64,000 bases of DNA from Diplonema papillatum (taxonomy: Eukaryota; Euglenozoa; Diplonemea; Diplonemida; Diplonemidae). The position numbers and the translations under genes are program-made. Shown in pieces: positions 10,172 through 24,924 of this stretch. Position 1 is the stretch's first letter; every line of letters starts with the position of its first letter. The notes under the pieces were generated by a model. It was given only the letters and a program-made list of their open reading frames with translations. It did no database searches and was not told where the DNA came from. The DNA is taken from the NCBI GenBank assembly GCA_030068145.1, contig JAPJBO010000379.1, forward strand, positions 124,001 through 188,000, given 5' to 3'.

Positions 10172-13100
10172 CTACACTTCATCCAGAACGGTAGGCTGTA
10201 TGTATTGAAGACGAAACTGAGACGGATCCGGCAGTGTAACCTGCGTCCGGAGGTCTTGGGCGGTGTCCAACTGCCGGAGCTCCAAACGGGCGCCGTTTTG
10301 GTGGTGGTAGACGGCGCGCAGAGCAGTGATGACGGTCTTGATGACCTCGGGAGACCCGTGGGACACGAACGCGTCGGAATCGCCCGCCGGCTTCCGGGTG
10401 ACGATGGCCAGGTGGATCTGGGGGGGGTCACGGGACTGTGAGGCGGCCAGGTGGCTGAGCGCCGCGATCGGGGCGCAAAAGGTTGGGTTCCCGGTGCCGA
10501 GGCCGTACAGGTACACGGCCGCTTCCGTCACCGTCAGGACCGACGGGTTCTGCGTGTGGTAGTCGGCCCCCAGGGACAGCACCTCGCTGAACGCGTGCAG
10601 CAGCACCCGGGTCAGGAAGGAGAACGCGCCCCGCCCGTGCGCTGTCGGCACCGCGACCGTCGGCACCGGATTCCCCGCGGAAACCCCGCCGGAGTCGAAG
10701 GCGTCGGCGCCGTCGTCGTCGTCGTTGTCTTCGCAGCCGCGGAACCTTTCGAGCGCGCCGCCCGCTTTTCCGCCGCCGCCGCAGCGCGGCTCCGGCCCGC
10801 CGCCGGTGGCGCTGTCGGCGAGCCCCTGCAGCCGCGCCACCGTGTGCTCCGGCAGAGCGGCGCGCTGTGCGGCGGCGTGCGCGGAGAGCAGCCGGTCTTC
10901 GGAGGCTGCAATCCGGCGTGCGGCCGCGGCGTCGGCCGCGGCTAAGTCGGCGTAGCACCGGATGACCGGCGGGATGCTGTGCGGCACGTCGGCCGCGGCC
11001 GCGAGGCGGCGCAGGTGCCCGAGCACCGCCGGCAGCACCGCGAGCGGCACCCGCAGCTTCGCGCAGCACTTCTCGTCCGGCGCCGCGAGCACCGACCGCC
11101 GCTTGTGCAGCTCGACCACGTCGAGCCCGTTCGACGCGACCCGCGTCACCGCCGGCCGCTGCGCGCCGTCCACCGCGTACAGCAGCGCCGGGGGGCCCCC
11201 TCCCGCCGCCGCCGCCGCGTCCGAGACGTAAAACCGGACGTTCTGCCCGTTCGACGCGAACGAGAACGCAAGCGGGTCGTCGCGCGTGGGCGGCGTGAAC
11301 AGGGCGGGGTCCGGCGATGCGTCGAACGGCGGCTCGTCGTACGCCGGCACGCACGCGTCGCCTTCGTCGGCGGCAGGCAGTCTGCCCCCGCGGGCCCCGG
11401 GGAGGTCTTCATTGGTCGGAGACGGCGAGCGATCCTCGCGTGGCACGAGGCTCACGCCGCCGCCGATCAGCGGCACCGCGTCCCCCCACGCCGGGACGCA
11501 CCTCTCCGCCGATTCCCGCCGCGTTTCGCTTGCGGTCGCCGCCTCGTGGCGCGCGCGGGTTTCGCCGCCGTGCGCGCCGCGCTGCATCACCGGCGGGCCG
11601 CGTGCGGTCGCGCAGGCGGCGTGTCCCTTCTTCTTCTCTCCCTGCCGCCGGTTTCCAGCGGGTGCCGCCCGCAGCACGGCTTCGAGCACCGCCGCGTCCG
11701 ACGGCGTCGCGTCAACCCTCCGCCCCACCCGCGCCACCACTGAGTCGCCGACCGACCACACGCCGCCCACGCACCGGGCGTGCCTGTGGGCCTCGGCGGC
11801 GCGCCGGCACGCGGCTGCAGGCAGGCAGGCCCCGCACTCGTCGGCGAAGCCGACGCCGTGCGCGAGGGCGAGGTCGCGCACCAGCCGCGCGACGGCCGCG
11901 GCGGACGCCGCTTCGGGCGCCCGGCCGCCGGGGATTTTGTCGGCCGGGTACTCGAGCGCGACGCCGGTCAGCTCGAACGCCGCCGTGTCGTCGCCACCCC
12001 CGTGGTCGGCAATCCACGCGTCGGTTGGCGTGGCTTCCAGCCAAACCTTGCGGGCGGCCAGCGCAGCAACGGCGCCCCCCGCCGACGACGAACCGTCGGA
12101 ATCGTCGGAACCCCCTTCTTTCCCCTTCGCCTCAACACCCCGAGCACCCTCGCTCGGGTCCTCCCGGCACAGCGCGAGGATCCGCACGGAGCAGACGTCG
12201 TACGCCCTGAGAACGACCGACCCGCGCCCGGCGGCGGGCGCGGCGGCGAGCTCGAGGCGGAGGGAAGGCGTCGTCGGGCGGTACCGCTTGTATACCCGCC
12301 CGTCGTCCGTCCGGTCGACGCCGGCGACCTTCGCGGAGGTTGCCATGCGGAGCTTTTCGGACCCGGTCAGCGGCCGCAGGGTGTACCACACCGGGCCCTT
12401 CGACCACGTCGCCCGCTTCGGCAGCGGCGGCGTGTCTTCCCCCGCCACGCAACCCCGCGGCTTCGTGCCGCCCCTCCTCCTCTTCCGGCAGCCGCCGCCG
12501 CCAGCTCCCGCCGCGCGGAGCAGCGCTTGGATCCCGGCCCGCCGGCCTTCCCCCGCGGAGACGCCCGCCGGCGAAGGCGCCGACGGCGTGAGCGCAGCGG
12601 CGCGGGGTTGCGCCAAATCTTCCCGTTCTTCTCCTTCCTCCGCATCCTCCTCCGAGTGGATCCGGCGGCGGGAGTGTTTCACGCGGCGGCGGCGGCGCTC
12701 CCCCTCCTCCGCCTCCTCCTCCCAGTATTTCTGGCGGCGGCAGCCGTCGTGGGGGTCCTGGCGGAGATCCGCCTCCTCCTCCGAGTGGGCCCGGCGGGTG
12801 TCTTTCCGGCGGCGCCGCCGGCGCTGCTCGCCCCCCTCCGAGTATTTCAGGTGGTGGTCGTGGTGGTGCTCCCCCTCCTCCTCGTACACCTGCTGGTAGT
12901 GGTGGTGGTACTGGTAGCGGCTGACTTCCTGCTGCTGCTGCTGCAGCTTGTCGCTCGTCGCCGTGCGCCGCTTCGCGGCGCGCGCGGCAAGCAGGCGGGC
13001 CCTGTGCGCACCCGTCGGACACACGGCGGCGTCGTGCAGCAGCCCTTCGACGACCTCCGCGGCCGCCTCCCACTCGCGCCGGTGCAGCGCCCCCCTCACC

Positions 13101-15286
13101 CGCAGCAGCGCGTCCTCCAGCCGCAGCAGGAACACCGGCGGCGGCGCCGCGCCGCCGCCCCCTCCCCACGGCCCCGGCGACGCCCCCGCTCCCCTCCCCG
13201 CCGCCGTGGCGCTCCGCACCACGCGCGCCAGCCTCCTCTCCGGCGTGTCGCCCGGCGAACTCCCTCCGGCGCGGTTGGCCTCCGCGCACTTGTCGATGAG
13301 CGCTTCGTACTCCGGCGCGATGAGGTTGCCCTCCGTCCGCAGGGCCGTGATCGCACGGTTTTCGGCGAACACCTCGACGAACGCGACCCCAACCCCGTCC
13401 GTGAAGGAATTGCCGGCGACGTCCAACTCCCGCAGCGTGTCGTTCCCCCCCTTCAGCACGTCTGCGATCACCAGCCCGGACGCATCGGACAGCGAGCAAC
13501 GGCTGAGGTGCAGCTTCACCAGCGTCTCGCTGAATCGGAGCAGCCGCACGACGTGCAAAGCACCCGCGTCGCCCATGTGGTTGCCGGCTAATCGGAGGTC
13601 CTCCACGGCGCTGGCGGGTGGATCGGCGTCGGGAGTCGGGTCGGAGCCAGTGACGACTTGTCGGAGGCGGGAGACGAGCGCTATTTTGAGCCGTTCTTCG
13701 AGCGGCGAGCCGAGGGCTCCCGCCGCTTCGCGCTGCGCGGCCTCCTGCTGGAGTACGCGCGCGAGGCTTTCGGCGACGCCGTGCGTCTGGTGGTAGAAGC
13801 AGAGGCAGTACAGAACGTAGTCGAACGTGTATCCCTGCTTGAGCAGCAGCCGCAGCGCCGCGGCCTGCACATTCGCGACGATGCCCTCGTCGGCGCCCGC
13901 CGACAGGGGCACCGCGGCCCGGGCCAGCGCCCGCCGCTTCTCGCCGTCGAGCGCCTCCTTCACCGTCTCGTACACTCCCTCCGCGTCAGCACGGGTCCCC
14001 GCGTACTGGATCTTGCTGATAACCCCTTCCCGCCACCCGGCATCCGGGAACCAAGCGACCGGCGGCTGGTAGCGCGACTTGTGCCCTGTGAGTTGTGGAC
14101 CCGTGGTTTTCAGTGCACGCAGCTGCTTCTTCTCGGGTGATAATAACCCCTTGTTAAAAACGTTAGTTCTTGTATGCTAGCTGAGCCGAAGTTTTCTTCG
14201 GAGAAGATGCTCTTTGGAAAAGCAACGCAGTAGAAAAGGGAGTACTGCTCCCAAAGGAGGGGGATTGCAATGGAATGGATGTGTGCTTAATACCGCACTG
14301 GTCCCGTCTGCACTGTGTTTCTGTCCTTTAAGCCACGGACACATAAGGCGGACCATCATCAGCGCGGAACGTGTGCGTCTGCAGACAGGACAGCGGTGTG
14401 TGTCTGGTTTGTTAGGCGGCTGTTCGTAGCTCGCCACAGGCCAGGTCCACCCGTGCTACAAGAGCACACTTGAACGATACTGTTTGATGGACTTCGCTCC
14501 TGCCGACGCTTGCACGAAATTAGCTGACATTAAGCCTCCATCCATGGTTGCTAGCATCAAAGTCTTCTTCGAGGAAGACGTTGCCTTAGAAAAGGCAAAT
14601 AGACAACGGTAAAAAAGAGAGTGCACGGCTCCCAAATCCCAAAGTGGGGAAAATCTTAGTTTAATGTTTAGGCAGAGCACTGCCTCTCATGCATGGTTGA
14701 CGCTAGCATCAAGTCTTCTTCGAGGAAGATGTTGTCTAGGAAAGGGATGCAAAATAGAAAGAGGTAAAAAAGGGGGTAAAAAGGGGAGTGTACGGCTCCC
14801 AAAGTAGGGAAAGGAGGTACCAGTCACGGTCGTCCCGCGGTCGACGGGGAGGGTTTGTTGCACGCGCCTGGCCAGGCCTTCGACCTCCTTTTGGAACCCT
14901 TCGGCGGTCGGACACGCGAGCAGGCGGTCGAGCGTCGCCGCTGCGAGCCCGAGGTTGTTGAGCTGTTCGCCGCGGATGTAGTCGGACACGATGCGCGCTG
15001 TGTCACGCGCCCTGCGGACAGGGTCTGGTGCGGTGGAGGCGGTGGGGGCCTCGTGGCCCGGATACGCCGCGGCGACGGACGGCGGCAGCAGGGCGTCCAC
15101 CAGCCGCCGCACGCCGAGCTCTGTTATCCGGTTGTTGTCGAGGTTGACCTTCGCGACCCGGCCGGAGGCCAGGCGCCCGAGCACGTCGCCGAGCCGCGCG
15201 TTGGTGATGCCCGCCCCATCCAGGTACACGTCCTCTGCTTCGATCGCGAGCACCGCACCGGCGCCCCACGAGGGGGCCACAGGCAT
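10172..15286 (-). CDS. Leucine-rich-repeat protein, two coding exons
   Basis: Exon A (ATG at 15286 down to about 14828 or 14821) encodes LRR-type strands (DVYLDGAGITNARLGDVL, AKVNLDNNRITELGVRRL). Exon B (about 14149 to the stop at 10172, 1325 codons) opens upstream of its first ATG-like codon. It carries RNI-type LRRs (VEDLRLAGNHMGDAGALHVV, LVKLHLSRCSLSDASGL, LRELDVAGNSFTDGVGVAF). A long low-complexity Glu/Arg/His/Gln region (about 12600-12960) and a conserved-looking C-terminal domain follow. The acceptor for exon B is probably the AAG at 14150, 15 nt after a CTAAC branch-like motif. It is phase 0 and fits a GTGACT donor (14827), whereas the better-looking GTACCT donor (14820) is phase 1, so the junction is unresolved or another exon exists. 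An acceptor-like ACTTTCAG also lies 23 nt upstream of the ATG. LRRs usually bind proteins; no specific role can be assigned. Confidence 0.7.
14150..14820. repeat. Three copies of a ~100-bp repeat plus a dispersed repeat inside the LRR-gene intron
   Basis: A unit with TCTTCTTCGAGGAAGA followed by GGCTCCCAAA occurs at about 14184-14262, 14551-14650 and 14704-14813. Bases 14276-14460 are the best copy of the dispersed family also found at 39476-39661, 29880-30005 and 9818-9900. Transposon insertion into an intron is the simplest reading. Confidence 0.75.
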
Positions 15287-15309
15287 CGACGAAACCCCCC
15301 ACCCTCGCT

Positions 15310-18081
<2,772 letters not shown>

Positions 18082-18858
18082 TCAGAGTTTGCTGCTGCGG
18101 CCGCCGTTGAACCCCATGTTCGGCCCCGTGGCGGAGAGCAGGTGGTGCGCAGTGTAGAACGTGTTGACCTTGATCATCTTGAGCGTGCGCCGGTAGTTGG
18201 GGTATGGCGGCCTCCGGCCCAGCAGCTCGCGCAGGAAGGCGAAGCCGGCGTCGGCCATGCCAGCGAGGTCGTGGGAAGAGCTGATGACCGCGTTCGCGAG
18301 CAAGTCGGCGGCTGTGTACCGCACGGCGTACACGATGAGGTCCGTGTGCATGATCGACGGCGTCTTCGCCCGCATCAACTCCGTCATGCCCGGGGTGGGC
18401 ACGAGGCCGTAGTCCCCCGCCGGCATGAAGAAGTAACCCCTGTCCCTCCGCATGATGCGGTAGTCGAACGCGAGCGCCAGCATGCTCCCCGCCGCCGTAG
18501 CGTGGCCGTTGAGGACCGCGAGCGTCGGCACCGGGAACACGAGGATCCGGGCCAGGAGCTTCTCGAACTCCTGCTGCACGTCGAAGGCGGCGCTGCCGCT
18601 GGCCTGCATCCACGTCAGGTCGAAGCCGTTCGACCAGTACTTCCCGCCGCCGCCCGTCAGCGCCACGGCGCGCACCGACGCGTCTTCGTCCGCGTAGTCG
18701 AGCGCGTCGTTGACCTCGCGGATGCAGTCGCCGGTCAGCCGGTGCTCCTCGCGCTTCGTCCCCCACGGCTCCAGACCCTCCCCCTCGAACGTCAGCAGCA
18801 GGATGCCATCCGCGGTCGTCTCCGCCCTCAAGTAGTCTCCGCGATACCGGGTTTCCAT
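18082..18858 (-). CDS. Enoyl-CoA delta-isomerase / hydratase family, peroxisomal (PTS1)
   Basis: A single-exon frame of 258 residues from the ATG at 18858. It is a crotonase-fold protein: the oxyanion-hole regions are visible as SNGFDLTWMQ (about residues 75-84) and NGHATAAGSMLALAFDYRIM (about 119-138), followed by RRDRGYFFMPAGDYGL. This NGHA.AAG...AL..DY..MR.DRG signature is that of the plant/protist Delta3-Delta2-enoyl-CoA isomerases used in beta-oxidation of unsaturated fatty acids. The last residues are SSKL, a canonical PTS1, so import into peroxisomes or glycosomes is expected. Length suits the family (about 240-280). Isomerase rather than hydratase is inferred from the closest remembered relatives. 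No intron or frame damage is seen. Confidence 0.88.
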   Translation of the reverse strand: METRYRGDYLRAETTADGILLLTFEGEGLEPWGTKREEHRLTGDCIREVNDALDYADEDASVRAVALTGGGGKYWSNGFDLTWMQASGSAAFDVQQEFEKLLARILVFPVPTLAVLNGHATAAGSMLALAFDYRIMRRDRGYFFMPAGDYGLVPTPGMTELMRAKTPSIMHTDLIVYAVRYTAADLLANAVISSSHDLAGMADAGFAFLRELLGRRPPYPNYRRTLKMIKVNTFYTAHHLLSATGPNMGFNGGRSSKL

Positions 18859-18934
18859 GGTGTTCGCAGCAGTTTCTCACCACTCCCTTCCCCTCCACCC
18901 CTCGTTGCCCCGGGGCGAGCCTTAGGAGGCTACG

Positions 18935-19245
18935 TATGTCGAGAGAGAAAGAGAGAGAGAGAACACATCAAAACAAGTCAGAGGGTGTGACCACTGTCAG
19001 GTGGGTCAGGCTAGACGCGAGGTGGATCCTTGGGACAGGGGCGGGGGTTGTCGCGCCTAAGCAGTCCCAGGGCCTCTCCCCACCCACCTATGTGTTCTTG
19101 TCTACCGCGCTGACCTTCCGAGAGAGAACACATAAAACAAGTCAGAGGGTGTGGCCCCACCGGCAGGTGACCAGGCTGGCTCCCTAGGACAGGGGCGGGG
19201 GTTGTCACGCCTTAGCAGCCCCAGGGCATAGCGAGATACGGTTCT
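18935..19245. repeat. Two tandem copies of a dispersed repeat (third copy near 37725-37830)
   Basis: The copies share GAGAGAGAACACAT, AACAAGTCAGAGGGTGTG and ACAGGGGCGGGGGTTGTC, then GCAGTCCCAGGGC. They lie at about 18947-19076 and 19119-19229. A shorter relative, ending in CTGACTTTCCGAGAGAGAAA, is at 37725-37830. Confidence 0.8.
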
Positions 19246-19354
19246 TGGTATCGCTCTGCGCGTACGAACTTGAAGCATCAGGAGATGAGTACCCACCCCC
19301 CCACACTCGGGGTAGATAACTCATTCCGAGCATCTTCCGATACATGGTATCTAC

Positions 19355-19830
19355 GTAGTACCACAGGTAGTACCACAGGTAGTACCACAGGTAGTACCAC
19401 AGGTAGTACCACAGGTAGTACCACAGGTAGTACCACAGGTAGTACCACAGGTAGTACCACAGGTAGTACCACAGGTAGTACCACAGGTAGTACCACAGGT
19501 AGTACCACAGGTAGTACCACAGGTAGTACCACAGGTAGTACCACAGGTAGTACCACAGGTAGTACCACAGGTAGTACCACAGGTAGTACCACAGGTAGTA
19601 CCACAGGTAGTACCACAGGTAGTACCACAGGTAGTACCACAGGTAGTACCACAGGTAGTACCACAGGTAGTACCACAGGTAGTACCACAGGTAGTACCAC
19701 AGGTAGTACCACAGGTAGTACCACAGGTAGTACCACAGGTAGTACCACAGGTAGTGCCACAGGTAGTGCCACAGGTAGTGCCACAGGTAGTACCACAGGT
19801 AGTGCCACAGGTAGTGTCACAGGTAGTTCA
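19355..19830. repeat. 12-bp minisatellite, about 39 units
   Basis: Units of GTAGTACCACAG are nearly perfect until the right end, where several carry GTAGTGCCACAG. The frames through it (STTG or VLPV repeats) are by-products of a unit length divisible by three and have no gene context. Confidence 0.95.
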
Positions 19831-20549
19831 CACGCAGTACCACACGTAGTATCTACGTGGTACGTATGAATACATACTACCTACAGAGTACCCTGCATAC
19901 CCTATGGGTGTATACACGGGTGGTATGTGGTGATACCACTCCTCAGAGGTGTACCCCGAGCTGCTGTGGATGCCATCACGAGCTCCCTTCCCTACCTTGA
20001 GGTCATCCTGAGGAGTTTTTGTGCATTGAATCGAGCAATGCTCTCCGCGCTTTCCGTCGGATGAGTACGAGAAGAGAGTGTTCGACATAGATAACGAAGG
20101 AACCCATCCATTCTTTTCCTTTTTTCTGAGTCCAGAATCTACGGTGGCGGCGGCTGTGAGGAGAGTCAACGACACTTCTTAGGCAAAACAGGCAACAAAA
20201 GAAGGATTCGAGAACGGCAAAGGTGAAACCCATCGCGAGGAGAAATGCAGAAAACGAGAAACGCTGGCTGCCCCGTTTGCTCCGGTGTTTCATTGGCTTT
20301 AAAAGAACCCACTTGACGAAGGTCGCCCGGAGACTAAGATCCCGGATGTCTCCTGGAGTTTCAAGCGAACTTTAACTCTAAAAACGGAAGGGACATAAAT
20401 CAGAGAGAATCTAGACTCGCTGCGACGCTCTGATTTTAGGCACCCCCCAATGTTTGAGCTCCCAATCTCACGTGGTCAGACTCGTAATGAAAACTGTGTT
20501 GTAAGGTCGCTTGACACACCATAAAATTGATAGTCTTCCCCGTCATGAA
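19831..20549. other. Intergenic, no supported gene
   Basis: It contains, on the minus strand, a good copy (about 20319-20387) of the dispersed repeat with AAAGTTCGCTTGAAACTCC. Nothing else is recognised. Confidence 0.45.
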
Positions 20550-21125
20550 AGCGGAAACCTTTTTCTACCTATTTCCTCTGTTCAAGTTCCGAACCCCCAC
20601 GCTGCCCCCCCGCGTGCGCAATTGTTGGGGCGATCGGCACGATGTTTCGTGCTGGTAAGGTGGGCATCTTTTAAACCAACCAAAGTTGGCCGCCGTTGGG
20701 TATATGCAGGGTCAAAACCTTGTGTCTTTTTGGTAAATGGCCACCAATTCTTTTCCAGAAAAAAAAATGGGTTTTTTTAAATTTTAAACTGGAACAAATA
20801 ATGATGAGACGATTTAAATTGGAACAAAAACTGCGGTAATTATTTTTGAGGAAGTTGAGCAAAAAAAAAAATTCCGGAAACCTTTTTCTACCTATTTCCT
20901 CTGTTCAAGTTCCGAACCCCCACGCTGCCCCCCCGCGTGCGCAATAATTGTTGGGGCAATCGGCACGATGTTTCGTGCTGGTAAGGTGGGCATCTTTTAA
21001 ACCAACCAAAGTTGGCCGCCGTTGGGTATATGCAGGGTCAAAACCTTGTGTCTTTTTGGTAAATGGCCACCAATTCTTTTCCAGAAAAAAATTGGGTTTT
21101 TTAAATTTTAAACTGGAACAAATAA
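20550..21125. repeat. Direct duplication of a ~250-bp segment
   Basis: The segment starting near 20560 (CTACCTATTTCCTCTGTTCA) recurs almost exactly near 20890, separated by an AT-rich tail with ACTGCGGTAATTATTTTT. That tail recurs at 21365-21440, next to a partial inverted copy (21475-21530). Confidence 0.85.
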
Positions 21126-21245
21126 TGAGAGAGAGAGAGAGACGAGTTAGAGTGCAGGGACCATCTCTCCGAGGAGTATCCGGTCGCCCCACTACTATCC
21201 CGTACTACTACGGCGGGCGCAAGTCGTTGCGCCGTGGGCGCGGAG
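21120..21245 (+). repeat. GA-headed dispersed repeat (copies at 30112-30235 and part at 21725-21765)
   Basis: A GA run is followed by GACGAGTTAGAGTGCAGG, then ACCATCTCTCCG and GAGTATCCGGTCGCCCCACT. The copy at 30112-30235 is over 90 percent alike by eye. Class unknown. The conserved core after a simple-sequence head suggests a short non-autonomous element. Confidence 0.7.
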
Positions 21246-22622
21246 CGAGCCGTGGCCCTGTCAAAGATGATTGTTGCACCGATGGTGGCGCAGCCGGGGG
21301 CGTTCTGACTGGCGGACGAGACCGCCTGGCAGGCGTGTGTTGGCACGTTGTTTTGTTTGTTTTTTATAATGATGAGACGATTTAAATTGGAACAAAAACT
21401 GCGGTAATTATTTTTAAGGAAGTTGAGCAAAAAAAAAAATTCCAATTTTTTTGGGGGCCATCGGCTCCGCGGCAGCGTTTTAAAAAGACACAAGGTTTGA
21501 CCCTGCATGGTATCGCATAAACCAATCCTTGTTGGTCGCGGTGCGGTGTCACAAAGCCAGGCGTGCGTAGGAGTGCGTCGTGAGTCCGCGTCAACGAAGT
21601 CGGTTTCAACATGACCGGGCAGCTTGAGAAAAGCAAAATTAAAGGGAGAAAACAAGGCGCGGAATGATGTTTCAACGGGCCGGCGCGACAGCACGGCAGA
21701 TCTGTACACACGAAGAAAAAAAAAAGAGAGAGAGAGACGAGTTAGAGTGCAGGGGCCATCTAACTCGTCTCTCTCTCTCTCTCTCTCTCTTTTAAAAAGA
21801 TGGAGAAACTCTGCAAGAGAACAACCCAAAGAGAAACCCTTCTTGTTGAAGGCCCTTTTTCTATGATGTCAGGGGGAAGAATGGGAATGTTACTCGACGC
21901 CCTCCGCCCCGTGTGAAATGACACACGCACTCACACCGGGGCGGCAGTCTCGGAACATCGAATCCGTAACCCACGTGGTGACTGCCGACCGGGACGGCTC
22001 GCACCAGGAGGTTGGGTAGCTAGTCAGACCAAGCTTGTTGCAAAGAGAGCTTGCCACATTCTTGAGATGTGTGCCGCCGGTGCAAAGACATTGAGCTGCT
22101 GCGACAGGCCGAAACCCCATGCAGCTAACACCGCAAGATGAAAACAGAAGTCTCTAGCCGAATGCTGACAGCCTCCCACGCTCGATTCATCTCTGGAGGA
22201 TCCCGCCCCACCCACTCTTCGGAGAGAAAAAGCCGCAGGATCCAAAATCAGCCTGTCGGAAAACCAACTGCTCCGAGTGACCCGTAGAATATGCGAGATC
22301 CGTTCCACCGGATACAATACTGGGACCGGACCATCGTCGAGATTCGGTGTTGTATTCAGAACTGAGAGCTATGGTCTCAACTTGACAACTAGGCAAAACC
22401 CGCCCTGTACGACCGAGATGCCGTCGTTGGTGCGAAATGACACAATATGAGCACATGCTGATGCACATGCCAATGCAGTTAAAAGAACACAACCTCTAGA
22501 CTCGGAAGGTGTGCATTCATTCGTTGTTTCCACGCATAGTTCCGCAGCTTCCACAATTAACTAGCGGGTCCTATTTTGCATGCAGCTCAAACCGGCGCCC
22601 GCCACCAGGGCAACTACCCTCC
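21246..22622. other. Intergenic, no supported gene
   Basis: It contains a partial GA-headed repeat (21725-21765) immediately followed by its inverted echo (TAACTCGTCTCTCTCTC at about 21760), making a hairpin. No coding frame is supported. Confidence 0.4.
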
Positions 22623-22765
22623 TCACTGCGGCCCCGGTGCGTATAAGCCGATCTTTGAGTGCGCGAGCCCTCCGAAGAAAGGTCCATCACACTTGCGGCC
22701 CCGGTGCGTATAAGTCCATCTTTGAGTGTGTGAGCCCCTCCGAAGAAAGGTCCATCACAGGTGCG
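22623..22765. repeat. Two tandem copies of a ~70-bp unit
   Basis: GGCCCCGGTGCGTATAAG, then CGATCTTTGAGTG or CATCTTTGAGTG, and CGAAGAAAGGTCCATCACA occur twice in a row. Confidence 0.85.
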
Positions 22766-23693
22766 GGCAGTTCGCCGGTTGCGCGTGCGCCCACCCAGCA
22801 TTCACGTGGCAGGCGCGCAGGGGCGAAGTAACTGTCTCTCGGCATCGTCCCACTTATCGCCAGTTCGAAGGCGTGTCGCGGTGCAACCGCTCGAGAATCG
22901 CGTGCTCCTGTTTTTGGTGTCGTTGTGTGGTGTCGGTAGTTGTCGCGCCAACGGGGCGAACGACCGCGTGTTTCTGCAGAGCCGGAAACGGGCGGGAATT
23001 CTGCTTTCTGGTCTGCTTGCGCCTTTTTGTGCGCTGGACGTAAAGTCTGCGGGATGCTTCTTGGTGCAATGACTGCAGGAAACGAAGAGAAATCAAACCA
23101 TCCAGGGTAAACGTATCACTTACATAGCGCAGGGGCAAGATGAAAATACCCGTCCAGGGGACTTGCGGAAATAAGCTTGTCTGGACAAGGTCACAGGGGG
23201 AAGGGAGGGTGGGGTTTCTTCCCGTCCAACGACACCCCCCCCAACCGCCTGGTTCTTGGGTGGCTTGACGACTGCGCAGCAGCATTCGCCCGCAGTGACG
23301 CTGTAACGCTTTAACAGCTGTGTAGTCGATGGTGTCCGACTAGCTAGCTGTTATATAGAGTGCGACCAGTTGGCTGTGCCCACATCTTCTGTGGGCTGGA
23401 GTACGTAAGCCGCGCCAACCCCGCTCGTCGGTACGATTGCCATGGAAGAATTAGACATGGAAACGGTGTAGCATGCCATGCCATGTAGGCCGTGCACCGC
23501 CACATGCCGGGATAAGGTATTCATCTCGTTCTGTGGTGCTGCTACGTATACACACACTGCATGCACTACGTGTGCATAAGTGGTCCAATATGGGATAAAC
23601 CCCGCTCATGGGTAGGATCCCAGGACCCGTATTCGGACCTCTAGCGGCACACATACATCTACGCATCAGCAATGCATATCACCACTCACAGGG
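22766..23693. other. Intergenic, no supported gene
   Basis: Plus and minus frames up to 143 codons overlap each other and show no motif. Nothing else is seen. Confidence 0.4.
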
Positions 23694-23976
23694 GACGTGA
23701 GCTGAGTTTAGAGACCGTCGTGAGCCAGGTTGGGTTTACCGTACGGAGAGAGAGCTCGGGCCAGCGGATTCCGACAGCAATACGGGATAGTACGTAGAGG
23801 AATTCTCCCGTTTTATCTACGGTTGATCGATCGGGCAGTGCTCTGATTCTACCCACTGGATGGATTATGGCTGAACGCCTTTGAGCCAGACCCCAGTCTA
23901 GAGGAATGCGTGAGTTACTCAGGGCACATCTTGCGGACTTATCGGGCCACGACTAGCTTCGGCGAAAGGCAACTTC
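23694..23976 (+). pseudogene. LSU (28S-type) rRNA fragment, 3' region
   Basis: ACGTGAGCTGAGTTTAGAGA, then CCGTCGTGAGCCAGGTT, and later GGCTGAACGCCTTTGAGCCA match the well-conserved 3' domain of large-subunit rRNA (the region around the sarcin-ricin-distal GTTTAGACCGTCGTGAGACAGG and TGAACGCCTCTAAGTCAGAA blocks). Only about 280 nt are present, with no flanking rDNA. It is a dispersed truncated copy, the only one on the plus strand. Confidence 0.8.
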
Positions 23977-24213
23977 ACAATTCACCCCTATCCCCTGAAA
24001 CTGCATCACAAAAAACCTAAAACGTGTGCCGCAGCCTATCACTATCGCGTCTGGCCGCGGTCTTCATCGTTCCCAGAGCCAAGTCATCCACCGATAAGTG
24101 CAATTGATGTCACCCTCGATCAACCGCAGTTGAGCCGAGGGGAACAGTTGCGGTTTCCAGTCCAGTCTGTTTGAAAGTCGTTTCCTCATTCCATTCAGAA
24201 TTGAAATCTTTGG

Positions 24214-24485
24214 TAATGATCCTGCTGCAGGTTCACTACAGCAACCTTGTAACGACTTTTGCTTCCTCAAGCTGAGAAACATTGCTTGGATTCGGGCGCT
24301 GAACTTGTTGCCAAGAACGAGCTTCCCTCTCCCAAGCTCTATCCCACAGCCAATCGGTAGCAACGACGGGCGGTGTGTACAAATGGCAGGGACATAACCA
24401 GTGCAAGCTGATGACTTGCGCCTACAAGGCACTCCTCATTCAAGGAGAATAATTGCAATCATCGTCCTCATCACGACGCAAGTTC
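24214..24485 (-). pseudogene. SSU (18S-type) rRNA fragment, 3' end
   Basis: Read on the minus strand it contains the universal TGTACACACCGCCCGTCG, the AAGTCGTTACAAGGTTGCTG block and the terminal GGATCATTA. The helix-45 surroundings (GCTGTAG...CTGCAGC) are the euglenozoan form. The sequence continues past the SSU end (24064-24213), possibly as ITS1. It breaks off at 24485, so only the last ~270 nt of SSU are present. Truncated, therefore not a working rRNA gene. Confidence 0.9.
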
Positions 24486-24924
24486 TATCCCATATAATTG
24501 GCTGCTGCTGGCTTAGGATAGGCCGCGGAATATCAGGTCCATCCCTATCGCTGGCTACGGTCTATCCGGATGGGATGGACCGGCTTGGCGGGAGTGCCGC
24601 CAACAGCTGCGGTCTTGAAAGCAAAAAAAATACTCGAGGGGGCTGCCTTGTGCTTACTTCGAAGGGGGCTAGAGGGGGAGAAATGTGAAAACGGGTTTTT
24701 GCCTAGAGGCTTTTCGTGTTATTTTGCAAATGCTTTGAGCTATCTTCGTGTCTGTGCTTTCAGTCGTCTTCTTAACCATGGTTAAGTGCGCAAATGGTGT
24801 CAGCCGAAGCTGGTAAGCTTCGGCGCCGCCCACGTTTTGTTTGTTTAGCATTGAGTTCTTTTAAGTACATGAACCAGTTGTTTAGCAGCGGAAACAAAAC
24901 AACTACAAAGTGGGTCTTTTTTGT
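24486..24924. other. 3' flank of the importin gene
   Basis: No gene. It carries traces of the dispersed GATGGACCGGCT repeat (about 24530-24600). Confidence 0.4.

Noticed and set aside
11286-13591. Two long plus-strand frames of 537 and 603 codons
   Set aside because: High GC removes stops from the antisense of the LRR gene. The protein sequences are low-complexity Arg/Pro/Ala and carry no motif.
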